A stretch of DNA of 64,000 bases, from assembly GCA_022820625.1 (NCBI GenBank), contig JAJEFE010000070.1, positions 1 through 64,000 on the forward strand. Direction: 5' to 3'. How positions within the stretch are numbered: the stretch's first letter is position 1; each line of letters starts with the position of its first letter. This document shows, piece after piece, positions 24,986 to 33,082 of this stretch. Below the pieces are notes generated by a model. It worked only from the letters and a program-made list of their open reading frames with translations. It searched no databases and was not told where the DNA came from. This DNA comes from Gammaproteobacteria bacterium (GTDB lineage: Bacteria; Pseudomonadota; Gammaproteobacteria; Steroidobacterales; Rariloculaceae). Position numbers and translations under genes: made by a program.

Positions 24986-26386
24986 ATGCCTGAAACCCTT
25001 TTCGACAAGTTATGGAGCATTCACCGGGTCGCCAATACGGGTCAGGGGGAATGCCTGTTGCACCTGGACCGCATCTTCCTGCACGAGCGCACCGGCAGCG
25101 TCGCGCTGCTCAGCCTGGAACGGGCCAACCGGACGATTCGCTCGCCGGAACGGGTGTTCTGCACCATGGACCATATCGTGGATACGCGGCCGGGCCGGGG
25201 CGACGCCACTTCGGTACCCCACGGCGCGCGCTTCATCGCAGCCACCCGGGACAGCGCGAGGCGGGCGGGCATTCGCCTTTTCGACGTCAACGATCCGCGG
25301 CAGGGGATCGGCCACGTGATCGCGGCGGAACTGGGCATCGTACTGCCGGGCATGAGCGTGGTCTGCCCGGACAGCCACACCTGTACGCTGGGCGCGCTCG
25401 GTGCGCTCGCCTGGGGCATTGGTTCCACGGAGGCCGAGCACGCGCTGGCGACCGGTACCCTCCGCGTTTCCCGTCCCGGGTCAATGCGCGTGTCCTTCGA
25501 TGGCTGTGTCCCGGCGGGCGTCGCGCCGAAGGACCTGATCGTTCATCTCATCAGCCGTTTCGGAAGCCGGGCGGCGACCGGACATGCGGTGGAATTCGCA
25601 GGCCCCGCGATCGAGGCGATGCCGGTGGAGGGCCGCGCCACACTATGCAACATGGCGGTTGAAATGGGTGCGTTCACCGGGCTGGTCGCGCCTGACGAGC
25701 GGACCGTTCGTTACATTCGCGGACGCGAGTACGCGCCCACGGGCGGGCTTTGGGAACAAGCCGCCCGGCACTGGTCCGGACTGCACAGCGACAGCGGCGC
25801 ACGGTTCGACCGGGAACTTCGGGTCGACTGCGCGGCCATCGCGCCCACCGTCACCTGGGGCACCAACCCGGAGCAGGCGGTGCCGATCGGCAGCCGCGTG
25901 CCCGATCCGGACTCCTTTGCCGATCCGCATCAGGCCAGGGCCGCGGCCAGGGCACTGAAGTACATGGACCTGGCGCCCGGAACGCCGACGGACGCCATCC
26001 GAATCGATGCGGCCTTCATCGGATCCTGCACCAACAGCCGCCTGAGCGACCTGCGCGCGACGGCGGGTTACCTGCGAGGGCGGCGGATCGCACCGTGGGT
26101 CCGCGCGCTGTGCGTGCCGGGCTCGTCCAGCGTCAAGCGTGCCGCCGAAGCGGAAGGCCTCGACGAGGTATTTCGCCGGGCCGGCTTCGAATGGCGCGAG
26201 GCCGGCTGCTCCCTTTGCTTTCATGCCGGCGGCGAGTCATTCGGCGGTCAGCGGGTGATTTCCTCCACCAATCGCAATTTCCAGGGACGGCAGGGACCCG
26301 GAGCCCGCACCCACCTGGGCAGCCCGCTGACCGTGGCTGCCTCGGCCTGCCGCGGCTATATCTCCGTGGCGGAGTCCGCAGAATGA
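24986..26386 (+). CDS. Aconitase-family hydro-lyase, large subunit (LeuC-like)
   Basis: Iron-sulfur hydro-lyase subunit of 466 aa. The three cluster cysteines are present in GSCTNSRLSD and AGCSLC, and the surrounding CPDSHTCTLGALGALAWGIGSTE and STNRNFQGRQGPGARTHLGSPL are classical for isopropylmalate-isomerase large subunits. The reaction class is reversible dehydration/rehydration of a 2- or 3-hydroxy dicarboxylic acid. The gene overlaps its small-subunit partner (ATGA). The setting is not a leucine operon: neighbours are CoA-transferases and lyases, so a catabolic role such as citramalate/mesaconate- or dimethylmalate-type hydration is plausible. Whether the genome has another leuCD is unknown from this window. 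Confidence 0.88.
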   Translation: MPETLFDKLWSIHRVANTGQGECLLHLDRIFLHERTGSVALLSLERANRTIRSPERVFCTMDHIVDTRPGRGDATSVPHGARFIAATRDSARRAGIRLFDVNDPRQGIGHVIAAELGIVLPGMSVVCPDSHTCTLGALGALAWGIGSTEAEHALATGTLRVSRPGSMRVSFDGCVPAGVAPKDLIVHLISRFGSRAATGHAVEFAGPAIEAMPVEGRATLCNMAVEMGAFTGLVAPDERTVRYIRGREYAPTGGLWEQAARHWSGLHSDSGARFDRELRVDCAAIAPTVTWGTNPEQAVPIGSRVPDPDSFADPHQARAAARALKYMDLAPGTPTDAIRIDAAFIGSCTNSRLSDLRATAGYLRGRRIAPWVRALCVPGSSSVKRAAEAEGLDEVFRRAGFEWREAGCSLCFHAGGESFGGQRVISSTNRNFQGRQGPGARTHLGSPLTVAASACRGYISVAESAE

Positions 26387-27030
26387 AACCGCAGCCGTTC
26401 ACGGTCCACCGGGGCATTGCCGCGCCGCTGCTGATCCGCAATATCGACACCGACACCATCATTCCATCGCGGGAAATTCAGCGCGTTTCCAAGCAGGGAC
26501 TGGGCGACGGACTGTTCGCCGGCTGGCGCTACAGGGCGCCCGGCGGTCGGGAACCGGACCCGGAATTCATCCTCAACCGCGACGGCTGGCAAGACACCAG
26601 CATCCTGCTGGCGGGCGCCAACTTCGGCTGCGGGTCGTCCCGGGAACACGCTGTCTGGGCGCTCGGGGAATTCGGCATCCGTGCGGTGCTGGCGCCGTCC
26701 TTCGGCAGCATCTTTCGCAACAACTGCACGTTGAACGGGATTCTTGCGCTAGTCGTGGAGGATGCGACGATCCGCACCCTCGCCGACTGGGTACAGACGA
26801 ATCCCCAACGCAATCAGCTGGAGATCAACCTCCAGAATCAAGTCATCGAGTGGAGGGCCGGAGGAACACTGGCCTTCGAGATCGAACCGGCCAAACGCCG
26901 CCTGTTGCTCCAGGGTCTCGACGGCATAGCGGTCACGCTGCAGCAGGCATCAGCCATCGACGAATTCGAAGTCGCGGACCGCGCCGTGCGACCCTGGGTC
27001 TACCGACTGCCGGCGCCTCCGGGCGCGTAG
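26383..27030 (+). CDS. Aconitase-family hydro-lyase, small subunit (LeuD-like)
   Basis: Swivelling-domain subunit of 215 aa. It has RNIDTDTIIPSREIQRVSKQG, the substrate-contacting GANFGCGSSREHAVWAL and APSFGSIFRNNCTLNGIL, all standard for LeuD-type proteins. The ATG at 26383 overlaps the large-subunit stop; the ORF track starts 630 nt earlier in another gene. Together the two subunits should form one hydro-lyase. The C-terminal 30 residues (SAIDEFEVADRAVRPWVYRLP) complete the expected length. It converges with the CoA-transferase gene at 27108 with a 77-bp gap. Confidence 0.88.
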   Translation: MKPQPFTVHRGIAAPLLIRNIDTDTIIPSREIQRVSKQGLGDGLFAGWRYRAPGGREPDPEFILNRDGWQDTSILLAGANFGCGSSREHAVWALGEFGIRAVLAPSFGSIFRNNCTLNGILALVVEDATIRTLADWVQTNPQRNQLEINLQNQVIEWRAGGTLAFEIEPAKRRLLLQGLDGIAVTLQQASAIDEFEVADRAVRPWVYRLPAPPGA

Positions 27031-27107
27031 CCCGGCAAACGACCCGGCAGCAGGGGCGCTTGAGCCACAAGGGCAGGGTTGCCAGGACGGTCCGTCAGCC
27101 GCAACGC

Positions 27108-28316
27108 TTACGGGGTCGGAAACTGAACCAAACCCGCCCGCTCGAGTTCGTCGATCCGCTCCGGCGGGTAGCCCGCGGCCGCGAGCACATCACGGCCGTG
27201 CTCGCCCGCAGCCGGGATGTCGTGGCGCAGCCCGAACCGAGCGTCGGTCCAGTCGATGGGCAGCGCGGGTGTCTCCGTGCGCGTGCCGGCGCGAGGACCG
27301 TCGCGCAGCGTGACACCGACAAGTCCGCCCTTGGCGCAAAGGTGCGGGTCGTCAAACAGGTCGGACGGCGTGTTGACCTGTGCGAACGGCACGCCCGCGC
27401 GGTCCAGACGCATGAGCAGTTCTTCTCTGCCCAGGGAACGAAACAGCGCCGAGACAACAGGCAGGATACGGTCGCGCCGGCGGACCCGTTCGTTGTTTTT
27501 CGCCAGGGACACGTCGGCCTGCAGGTCCTTGAGATCGAACTCCTTGCAGAAGCGCCGCCACTGGGTGTCGCTGACTACGCCGACGAATATCTTCTCCCCT
27601 TCCCGTGACTCGAAGACGTCGTATATGGCCCAGGCCGAACGGCGTACCGACATGGGCAGTGGCGCCTCACCCGTCACCGCCTCCTGCGCCATGTGCTGGC
27701 CGACCAGAAAGGCGGTCGTTTCGAACAGGGAGCCGGTAATGCGCTCACCTGCGCCGGTGCGCTGCCGCCGTTCAAGCGCGGCCAGAATGCCGACGACGCC
27801 GAACAGCCCCCCGGTGACATCGACCACCGAGGCCCCGACCCGCATGGGCCGATCAGGCAGACCGGTCATGTAGGCGAGCCCGCCCATCATCTGCGTGACC
27901 TCGTCCAGCGCGGCGCGGCGCTCGTAGGGGCCGGACAGGAATCCCTTCAGCGAACAGTAGATCAGGCGCGGATTCGCGGCATGCAGATCGGACCACCCGA
28001 ATCCCATCCTGTCCATGGCGCCCGGCCGGAAATTCTCGATCAGCACGTCTGCGCCGGCGAGGAGTTCTCCGGCCAATTCGCGCCCGAGGGCGTTCTTCAG
28101 ATCGATACAGATGCTCTTCTTGTTGCGGTTGTACATGGGAAAGTAACCCGCGCCGGACCCCTTCAGGCGCCGGGTCTTGTCGCCGCCCGGCGGTTCAACC
28201 TTGATGACCTCCGCGCCCAGATCGGCCAGGATCATGCCGGCGGCCGGCCCCATGACCATGTGGCTGAACTCGATCACCCTGACGTGCGCGAGCGGAAGTT
28301 CCGTGTGCGAGTGCAT
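27108..28316 (-). CDS. Family III CoA-transferase (CaiB/BaiF type), second copy
   Basis: CoA transferase of 402 aa, paralogous to the one at 19640. N-terminal ADLGAEVIKVEPPGGDKTRRLKGSG, NRNKKSICIDLKNALG, ENFRPGAMDRMGFGW and the catalytic-Asp segment PMRVGASVVDVTGGLFGVVGI are all present. It is divergent from the second lyase gene, with a palindromic AT-rich gap between them. The pairing of a transferase with a lyase mirrors the 19.6-21.8 kb operon, suggesting either two related substrates or two successive activation/cleavage steps in one pathway. Confidence 0.92.
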   Translation of the reverse strand: MHSHTELPLAHVRVIEFSHMVMGPAAGMILADLGAEVIKVEPPGGDKTRRLKGSGAGYFPMYNRNKKSICIDLKNALGRELAGELLAGADVLIENFRPGAMDRMGFGWSDLHAANPRLIYCSLKGFLSGPYERRAALDEVTQMMGGLAYMTGLPDRPMRVGASVVDVTGGLFGVVGILAALERRQRTGAGERITGSLFETTAFLVGQHMAQEAVTGEAPLPMSVRRSAWAIYDVFESREGEKIFVGVVSDTQWRRFCKEFDLKDLQADVSLAKNNERVRRRDRILPVVSALFRSLGREELLMRLDRAGVPFAQVNTPSDLFDDPHLCAKGGLVGVTLRDGPRAGTRTETPALPIDWTDARFGLRHDIPAAGEHGRDVLAAAGYPPERIDELERAGLVQFPTP

Positions 28317-28366
28317 GCCGCCGATTTGCTACCGTTTTCTCTCCAGCAATTCGCCGTATGGTATAT

Positions 28367-28386
28367 TTGTTATGTTGATATAACAA
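28367..28386. promoter_or_regulatory. Palindromic candidate operator between CoA-transferase and lyase genes
   Basis: TTGTTATGTTGATATAACAA has perfect 7-bp arms (TTGTTAT and ATAACAA) around a 6-nt centre, and includes TTGATATAAC, related to the sites at 9.77, 17.48, 22.79 and 24.94 kb. It lies in a 107-bp divergent gap. This is the strongest symmetric site of the set; binding by the GntR regulator is a hypothesis. Confidence 0.45.
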
Positions 28387-28423
28387 TAGCGCAAAGTTGC
28401 AGCATTGAAGCAGGCTGAGTGGC

Positions 28424-29365
28424 GTGGCGACGGATATCCTGATCAGTGAAGTCGGTCTGCGGGACGGCCTGCAGAGCATCGATGCCGTTCTGCCCACCGA
28501 ACGGAAAAAGGCCTGGATCGCGGCGCAGCATGCCGCCGGAACCCGCGAGATGGAAGTGGGTTCGTTTGTCCCCGCGAAGCTGATCCCGCAACTGGCCGAC
28601 ACGGCCGAGGTGGTGCGTCACGCAACAAGCCTGCCTGGGCTGCGCGTGGCGGCCCTGGTACCAAACCTTAACGGGTTGCGGGACGCTGTCGCCAACGGCG
28701 TGCACAAGGTCACCCTGCCCTTTTCCATGAGCGAAACCCATTCGATCAGAAATCTCCGCAAGACACATGCGCAGGTCATGGAGGAAATCGGGCGATGTAT
28801 CGGGTATCTGGACACCTTGCCCCGGGAACGGCGGCCGAAGTTCGAGGTCAGTCTCTCAACCGCTTTCGGGTGTACGCTCGAAGGGCCGGTGCCGGAACAA
28901 CGCGTGATCGGGTACGCGGAACGGGTCGTTGCACTTGGTGTCGATGAAGTCTGTCTGTCGGACACCACAGGCTACGGCAACCCTGCCCAGCTCAGGCGGC
29001 TCGTCCGCGGCGTACGGGAGACGTGCGGCGCGGACCGGCTCGACGGCGTGCATCTTCATAATACCCGGGGGCAGGGACTGGCCAATGCTGTCGCGGCCGT
29101 CGAGTTGGGCATCACCACCCTGGACAGTTCCCTGGGCGGCATCGGCGGCTGTCCCTGGGCGCCGGGCGCCAGCGGCAACATCGTCACCGAGGACCTGGTT
29201 TTCCTGCTGGAATCCATGGGCCTGGGTACGGGCATCGATCTGGAGGCGCTGATCGAAGTCCGCGAACTGGTCCAGGCGGCGCTGCCTGATGTCGAATTAT
29301 TCGGGTATACGCCAGCCGCGGGCCTGCCCCTGGGTTTTCGGCTCGCATGCGAACAGTCCCCGTAA
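28424..29365 (+). CDS. HMG-CoA-lyase-like (DRE-TIM) enzyme, second copy
   Basis: Protein of 313 aa from a GTG start. It has SEVGLRDGLQSIDAVLPTE (metal/base motif), EVSLSTAFGCTLEGPVPEQRV, the His pair DGVHLHNTRGQGLANAV and the Cys loop LGGIGGCPWAPGASGNIVTED. The His-Asp of classical HMG-CoA lyase (HFHDT) is His-Asn here (HLHNT), a small but visible difference from the copy at 20865. It cleaves a 3-hydroxyacyl-CoA by retro-Claisen chemistry in this family; the true substrate is unknown. The last codons overlap an aldehyde dehydrogenase remnant. Confidence 0.88.
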   Translation: MATDILISEVGLRDGLQSIDAVLPTERKKAWIAAQHAAGTREMEVGSFVPAKLIPQLADTAEVVRHATSLPGLRVAALVPNLNGLRDAVANGVHKVTLPFSMSETHSIRNLRKTHAQVMEEIGRCIGYLDTLPRERRPKFEVSLSTAFGCTLEGPVPEQRVIGYAERVVALGVDEVCLSDTTGYGNPAQLRRLVRGVRETCGADRLDGVHLHNTRGQGLANAVAAVELGITTLDSSLGGIGGCPWAPGASGNIVTEDLVFLLESMGLGTGIDLEALIEVRELVQAALPDVELFGYTPAAGLPLGFRLACEQSP

Positions 29366-29469
29366 CCGACCCTCGGTCGGGCCGCGCTGTCGGTCGCGTG
29401 GATGCAGCCGATACGGCTACGGTTCAGGGTATTGCCGCGCGGTTGCGCAGTGCACAGCCGGGCTGGAGG
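29347..29469 (+). pseudogene. Aldehyde dehydrogenase N-terminal remnant
   Basis: The frame from ATG 29347 reads VTDPRSGRAVGRVDAADTA and continues TVQGIAARLRSAQPGW, which is the N-terminal nucleotide-domain start of aldehyde dehydrogenases. After QPGW the sequence is no longer family-like, and the LysR gene follows on the other strand from 29553. A normal member is about 480-500 aa, so more than 90 percent is gone. It lies directly behind the lyase, consistent with a former lyase-dehydrogenase operon that lost its distal part, perhaps when the LysR block was joined. Confidence 0.5.
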
Positions 29470-29552
29470 CAAGGCGGCCTCCATCGACCTGCTGCGCGAG
29501 AATCAGGCGGACTGACCGTAGCCCGCAGGCCGGCTTGCATCCCGTGCGGCGG

Positions 29553-30515
29553 TCAGACGCGCGCGAGCGCGCGCTCGACCTGGCGCTCCAGGTTCTCCAT
29601 GGGCAGGACGTCGGGTCCGCGCTTGAGGACGAATTCCAGGAACCTTTCCGCGATCAGGGACATGGACCTGGAATTCGGGTAGACGACATGCCAATCGGAC
29701 AGCACGGGGAATCCCGCAACCCGCAACTGCACCAGGTCGGTCCCGACCGCGTCGGCCAGTACGTAGGCCGACAGGATCGTGATGCCCATGTTCTCCACCA
29801 CCGCGTACTTGATGGCCTCGTTGCTCTCGATGGTCATGGTCTTGCCGAGCTCTTCGCCCCGTCGGTCGAGATGACGGCGAACCGCGTTGAACGTCCCGGA
29901 GCCCGGCTCGCGCATGAGGAAAGTCTCGCTTTCCAGGTCTCGCCACCGGAGTCCCTTGCGCCCCGCCAGCCGATGACGCCGCGACGCGATGACGGCCAGC
30001 GGATTGGCCAGAAAGGGATGGGACGCGATGTCGAGCTCGCGCGGCAGGTCGTTGAAGATGTACAGATCGTCCCGGTTGTTGTCGAGCCTCGCGATGATCT
30101 GCGCGCGGTTTCCGACGTGGAATTCCACTTCGATCTCGGGATACTCGCGGCAGAATGCGCCCAATATGCGCGGCAGGAAATACTTGGCCGTGGTGACCAC
30201 TGCGATCCTGAGCCGGCCGGCCTTGAGCCCCTTCAACCCGTTGATGGTTTCGTCGAGGCGCCCGATCTCGGCGAACAGGCGGTTGGCCGTGGCGACCACC
30301 TCGCGGCCGGCATCGGTCAGGTAGAGCTGCTTTCCGATGACCTCGTGCAGCGGCAGTCCGACGGCTTCGGTGAGCTTGCGAACCTGCACCGACACGGCAG
30401 AGTGACTCAGGTAAAGCTCCTCGGACGCACGCGCCATGCTGCGGTGCTCGGCCACTTTCGCGAAAATCTGGAGCTGCCTGAGTGTCCCCAGGCGGGTGAA
30501 CAGCCGCGAATCCAT
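29553..30515 (-). CDS. LysR-family transcriptional regulator
   Basis: Regulator of 320 aa. The N-terminal helix-turn-helix reads LRQLQIFAKVAEHRSMARASEELYLSHSAVSVQVRKL (about residues 12-48), and the rest is the two-lobed substrate-binding domain typical of CbbR-like members (GRLRIAVVTTAKYFLPRILGAFCREYPEIEVEF). It is divergent from the bicupin gene with a 122-bp AT-rich gap, so it is the likely activator of the cyclic-amide/maleate block to its right. The inducer would be a pathway intermediate (inference). Confidence 0.92.
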   Translation of the reverse strand: MDSRLFTRLGTLRQLQIFAKVAEHRSMARASEELYLSHSAVSVQVRKLTEAVGLPLHEVIGKQLYLTDAGREVVATANRLFAEIGRLDETINGLKGLKAGRLRIAVVTTAKYFLPRILGAFCREYPEIEVEFHVGNRAQIIARLDNNRDDLYIFNDLPRELDIASHPFLANPLAVIASRRHRLAGRKGLRWRDLESETFLMREPGSGTFNAVRRHLDRRGEELGKTMTIESNEAIKYAVVENMGITILSAYVLADAVGTDLVQLRVAGFPVLSDWHVVYPNSRSMSLIAERFLEFVLKRGPDVLPMENLERQVERALARV

Positions 30516-30637
30516 CCGATTGCCCCGGACAATTATTTAATGATTATAAATGTATATGGTGAATATTATATAGTTTTACTTGTTATTGAGCCGCTCTAGG
30601 ATACAGGTCTGTATCCGCAAACCAGAGGAACACGCCC
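30516..30637. promoter_or_regulatory. Divergent LysR / bicupin promoter region
   Basis: Strongly AT-rich stretch (ATTATTTAATGATTATAAATG onward) in an otherwise GC-rich window. It must hold both promoters and the LysR binding site. I could not fix a unique T-N11-A site because several overlap. No other feature is visible. Confidence 0.4.
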
Positions 30638-31534
30638 ATGCGACCCCATGTTGAACTGGTCGATGAAAAAGACCTGATCTGGCACCCGGCCGAACTGCCG
30701 CACGGCAGCGGAGAGGCCCGCCAGCGCAACCTGTGCTACGACGAAGAGAACGGCGCGGCATCGCTGCTGGTGGAGTTCGTCACGGACTGGCGCCGCGGCG
30801 CGGGCCTGCATGCAGCCCAGACGGAATGGTACGTGCTCGAGGGCAGCATCAGGATCGGCGAGAAGCAAATGGGCGAAGGCGGCTACTGGGTGGCGCCCCG
30901 CGGCGTGACCACGCCCGCGATGAGCGCTGCGGCCGGCACGCGCATCCTGCTGTTTCGCGAGTACGCGGACTGGGCGTTCACGCCGGCCGAAAACGGCGCC
31001 GACGTGTCCGGCGACGGTCTCGTGGTCATGGATTCCAATGCCATGGACTGGTATGACGTGGTGCACCCGGAACATGGCAGCCCGATGGATTTCGACCGCG
31101 GCGGAACGCCGGTTCCGGGACTCTTCATCAAGCTCTTGTGGCGCGACCCCGAAAACGGGTTCTATACGCGACTCATCAAGGCCAAGCCCGGCTGGCGCGA
31201 GCATCCGCTGGCCCACCACCCGGTGTACGAAGAGGCCTACTGCCTTGACGGCGACTTCCACTACAACTTCGGTACGATGGTCAAGGGGCAGTATTTCTTC
31301 CGCCCGGCGGGCGTCCGTCACGGCGACTTCACCGCCGGCGAGGAGAATGGCTGCGTCTGGCTTCTGCGCTGCGACGGAGACCTGGTCGACTGGTACACGG
31401 ACAACGCCAGCGTCGAAATGAAGGGCGACCCCGTCAACTGGGGCGAGGGTTATCCGGACACGGAACCGCCGGTGTACCTGCAGCCGGTCCGGTCCCGGTC
31501 GATCGGGCCATGGAAGGATCCGAGCTACGTCTAG
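30638..31534 (+). CDS. Bicupin protein
   Basis: Two-cupin protein of 298 aa. The first cupin spans about residues 40-110 (LLVEFVTDWRRGAGLHAAQTEWYVLEGSIRIGEKQMGEGGYWVAPRG), the second about 170-260 (KAKPGWREHPLAHHPVYEEAYCLDGDFHYNFGTMVKGQYFFRPAGVRHGDF). The His and Glu residues in both GLHxxxxE/HHPVYEE motifs could ligate a metal, so it may be a dioxygenase, an isomerase or a sensor. It is the first gene of the LysR-flanked operon and overlaps the amidohydrolase start. I do not assign a reaction. In nicotinate-type pathways a ring-opening oxygenase would be expected at this position. Confidence 0.75.
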   Translation: MRPHVELVDEKDLIWHPAELPHGSGEARQRNLCYDEENGAASLLVEFVTDWRRGAGLHAAQTEWYVLEGSIRIGEKQMGEGGYWVAPRGVTTPAMSAAAGTRILLFREYADWAFTPAENGADVSGDGLVVMDSNAMDWYDVVHPEHGSPMDFDRGGTPVPGLFIKLLWRDPENGFYTRLIKAKPGWREHPLAHHPVYEEAYCLDGDFHYNFGTMVKGQYFFRPAGVRHGDFTAGEENGCVWLLRCDGDLVDWYTDNASVEMKGDPVNWGEGYPDTEPPVYLQPVRSRSIGPWKDPSYV

Positions 31535-33051
31535 TGCTGGACCTGATCCTGAAGAATGTGCGTGTCGTTCGCACGGGTGGCGACGGCCCGGAGAACCTCG
31601 ACATCGGCATCGAGAACGGCAGGATTGTCCGTCTTGAGGCGGACATTCCGGTCGACGACGCCACGGCCGTGCTTGACGGGCAGAGTCGACTGGTGTTTCC
31701 GGGCCTGGTCGACGGGCACATGCATGTCGGCATTTACTCGCCGCTGGTGCAGGACGCCGTCACCGAGAGCAAGGCGGCCGCGATGGGTGGCGTCACATCC
31801 GCGATAACCTACTTCCGCACCGGGCAGTATTACCTGAACAAGGGCGGCTCTTACGAGGCGTTCTACCCCGAGGTTCTCGACATTTCGCGCGGTAACTACT
31901 GGGTCGATTACGCCTACCATCTCGCGCCCATATCCAGCCTCCACATCGACGAGATGGAATCGCTGCTGTCGAATCACGGCGTGTGCTCGTTCAAGATCTT
32001 CATGTTCTACGGCGGCTACGGTCTGCACGGCAAGAGCGGCAAGGATGCCCAGAAGCAGTTTCTCATGATCGGCGACGACGAGTCCTACGACATCGCCCAC
32101 TTCGAGTTCATCATGCGCTCGGCGCGGAAACTCATGGACAGGCATCCCGATAAGGCCGACCGGATCTCGGTCAGCCTGCACTGCGAACTGGCCGATATCC
32201 TCAACGCCTATACGAAGATCGTGCAGAGTGAAGGCAGGCTGACCGGGCTGCGCGCCTACAGCGCCGCGCGACCAGCGCACTCGGAAGGCCTTGCGGTCTG
32301 GATCGCCTCCTATCTCGCACATGAGACCGACTGCCTCAACATCAATCTGTTGCACCTGTCCTCGCGCAAGGCCGTGCAAGCGGCGCTCATGATGCAGGAC
32401 GTGTTTCCCCACATAAGCTTTCGCCGCGAGGTCACGATCGGGCATCTGCTGCTCGATTACGATGCACCGGCCGCGTGCCACGCGAAGGTCAATCCACCCA
32501 TTCGCTCGCGCGAGGACGTGGAATTCCTGTGGGAAAAGCTGCTCGAAGGCCGGATCGACTGGGTCGTTTCCGACCACGCCTGTTGCTCCGGAGAACTCAA
32601 GTCCGATCACCGGGACCCGAAGGACGGCAACAACATCTGGGTCTCCAAGTCGGGCTTCGGCGGTACCGAATACCTGCTCTCGGGCCTCTACAGCGAGGGT
32701 ACGAAACGCGGCCTGTCCGTCAACCGCATGGCTCGACTGGTCTGCAAGAATCCGGCCGAGCGGTACGGACTGCTCCGCAAGGGCGATATCGAGGTCGGCT
32801 ACGACGCGGATCTCGTCCTGTTCGACCCTGACGAAACGTTCACGGTTCGGGCAGCGGAGTCGCAGTCAGCGCAGGGTTATACGCCGTTCGAGGGTTTGGA
32901 ATTGACGGGGCGGGTCAAGACGACCCTGCTGCGCGGCGAGGTCGTCTACGACAAAGGCGGCATCGTCGGCGGGGCTCGGGGCCAATACCTGCGCCGACCG
33001 ACGAGCCCGCCGAAAATCGCCGGCATTGCGGCGCCTGCCCGCTCACCGTGA
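31510..33051 (+). CDS. Dihydropyrimidinase/hydantoinase-like cyclic amidohydrolase
   Basis: Metal-dependent hydrolase of 513 aa for cyclic amides. Visible ligands match the D-hydantoinase pattern: HxH at residues 70 and 72 (VDGHMHVGIY), the carboxylated Lys in SFKIFMFYGG (about K162), His in VSLHCELADI (about H224) and LLHLSSRKAV (about H282), and Asp in VVSDHACC (about D355). It should open a cyclic imide, lactam or pyrimidine-like ring to an N-carbamoyl or half-amide. ATG 31510 lies inside the bicupin gene; GTG 31534, overlapping the bicupin stop, is an alternative start. The following amidase gene suggests a half-amide product. Confidence 0.88.
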   Translation: MEGSELRLVLDLILKNVRVVRTGGDGPENLDIGIENGRIVRLEADIPVDDATAVLDGQSRLVFPGLVDGHMHVGIYSPLVQDAVTESKAAAMGGVTSAITYFRTGQYYLNKGGSYEAFYPEVLDISRGNYWVDYAYHLAPISSLHIDEMESLLSNHGVCSFKIFMFYGGYGLHGKSGKDAQKQFLMIGDDESYDIAHFEFIMRSARKLMDRHPDKADRISVSLHCELADILNAYTKIVQSEGRLTGLRAYSAARPAHSEGLAVWIASYLAHETDCLNINLLHLSSRKAVQAALMMQDVFPHISFRREVTIGHLLLDYDAPAACHAKVNPPIRSREDVEFLWEKLLEGRIDWVVSDHACCSGELKSDHRDPKDGNNIWVSKSGFGGTEYLLSGLYSEGTKRGLSVNRMARLVCKNPAERYGLLRKGDIEVGYDADLVLFDPDETFTVRAAESQSAQGYTPFEGLELTGRVKTTLLRGEVVYDKGGIVGGARGQYLRRPTSPPKIAGIAAPARSP

Positions 33052-33082
33052 CCGCAGCAACCGGCGCGTCGACAGACTCCCC

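Noticed and set aside
29366-29380. Hairpin CCGACC-CTC-GGTCGG right after the lyase stop as a terminator
   Set aside because: Arms are only 6 bp, there is no T-tract, and it coincides with the aldehyde dehydrogenase coding remnant.
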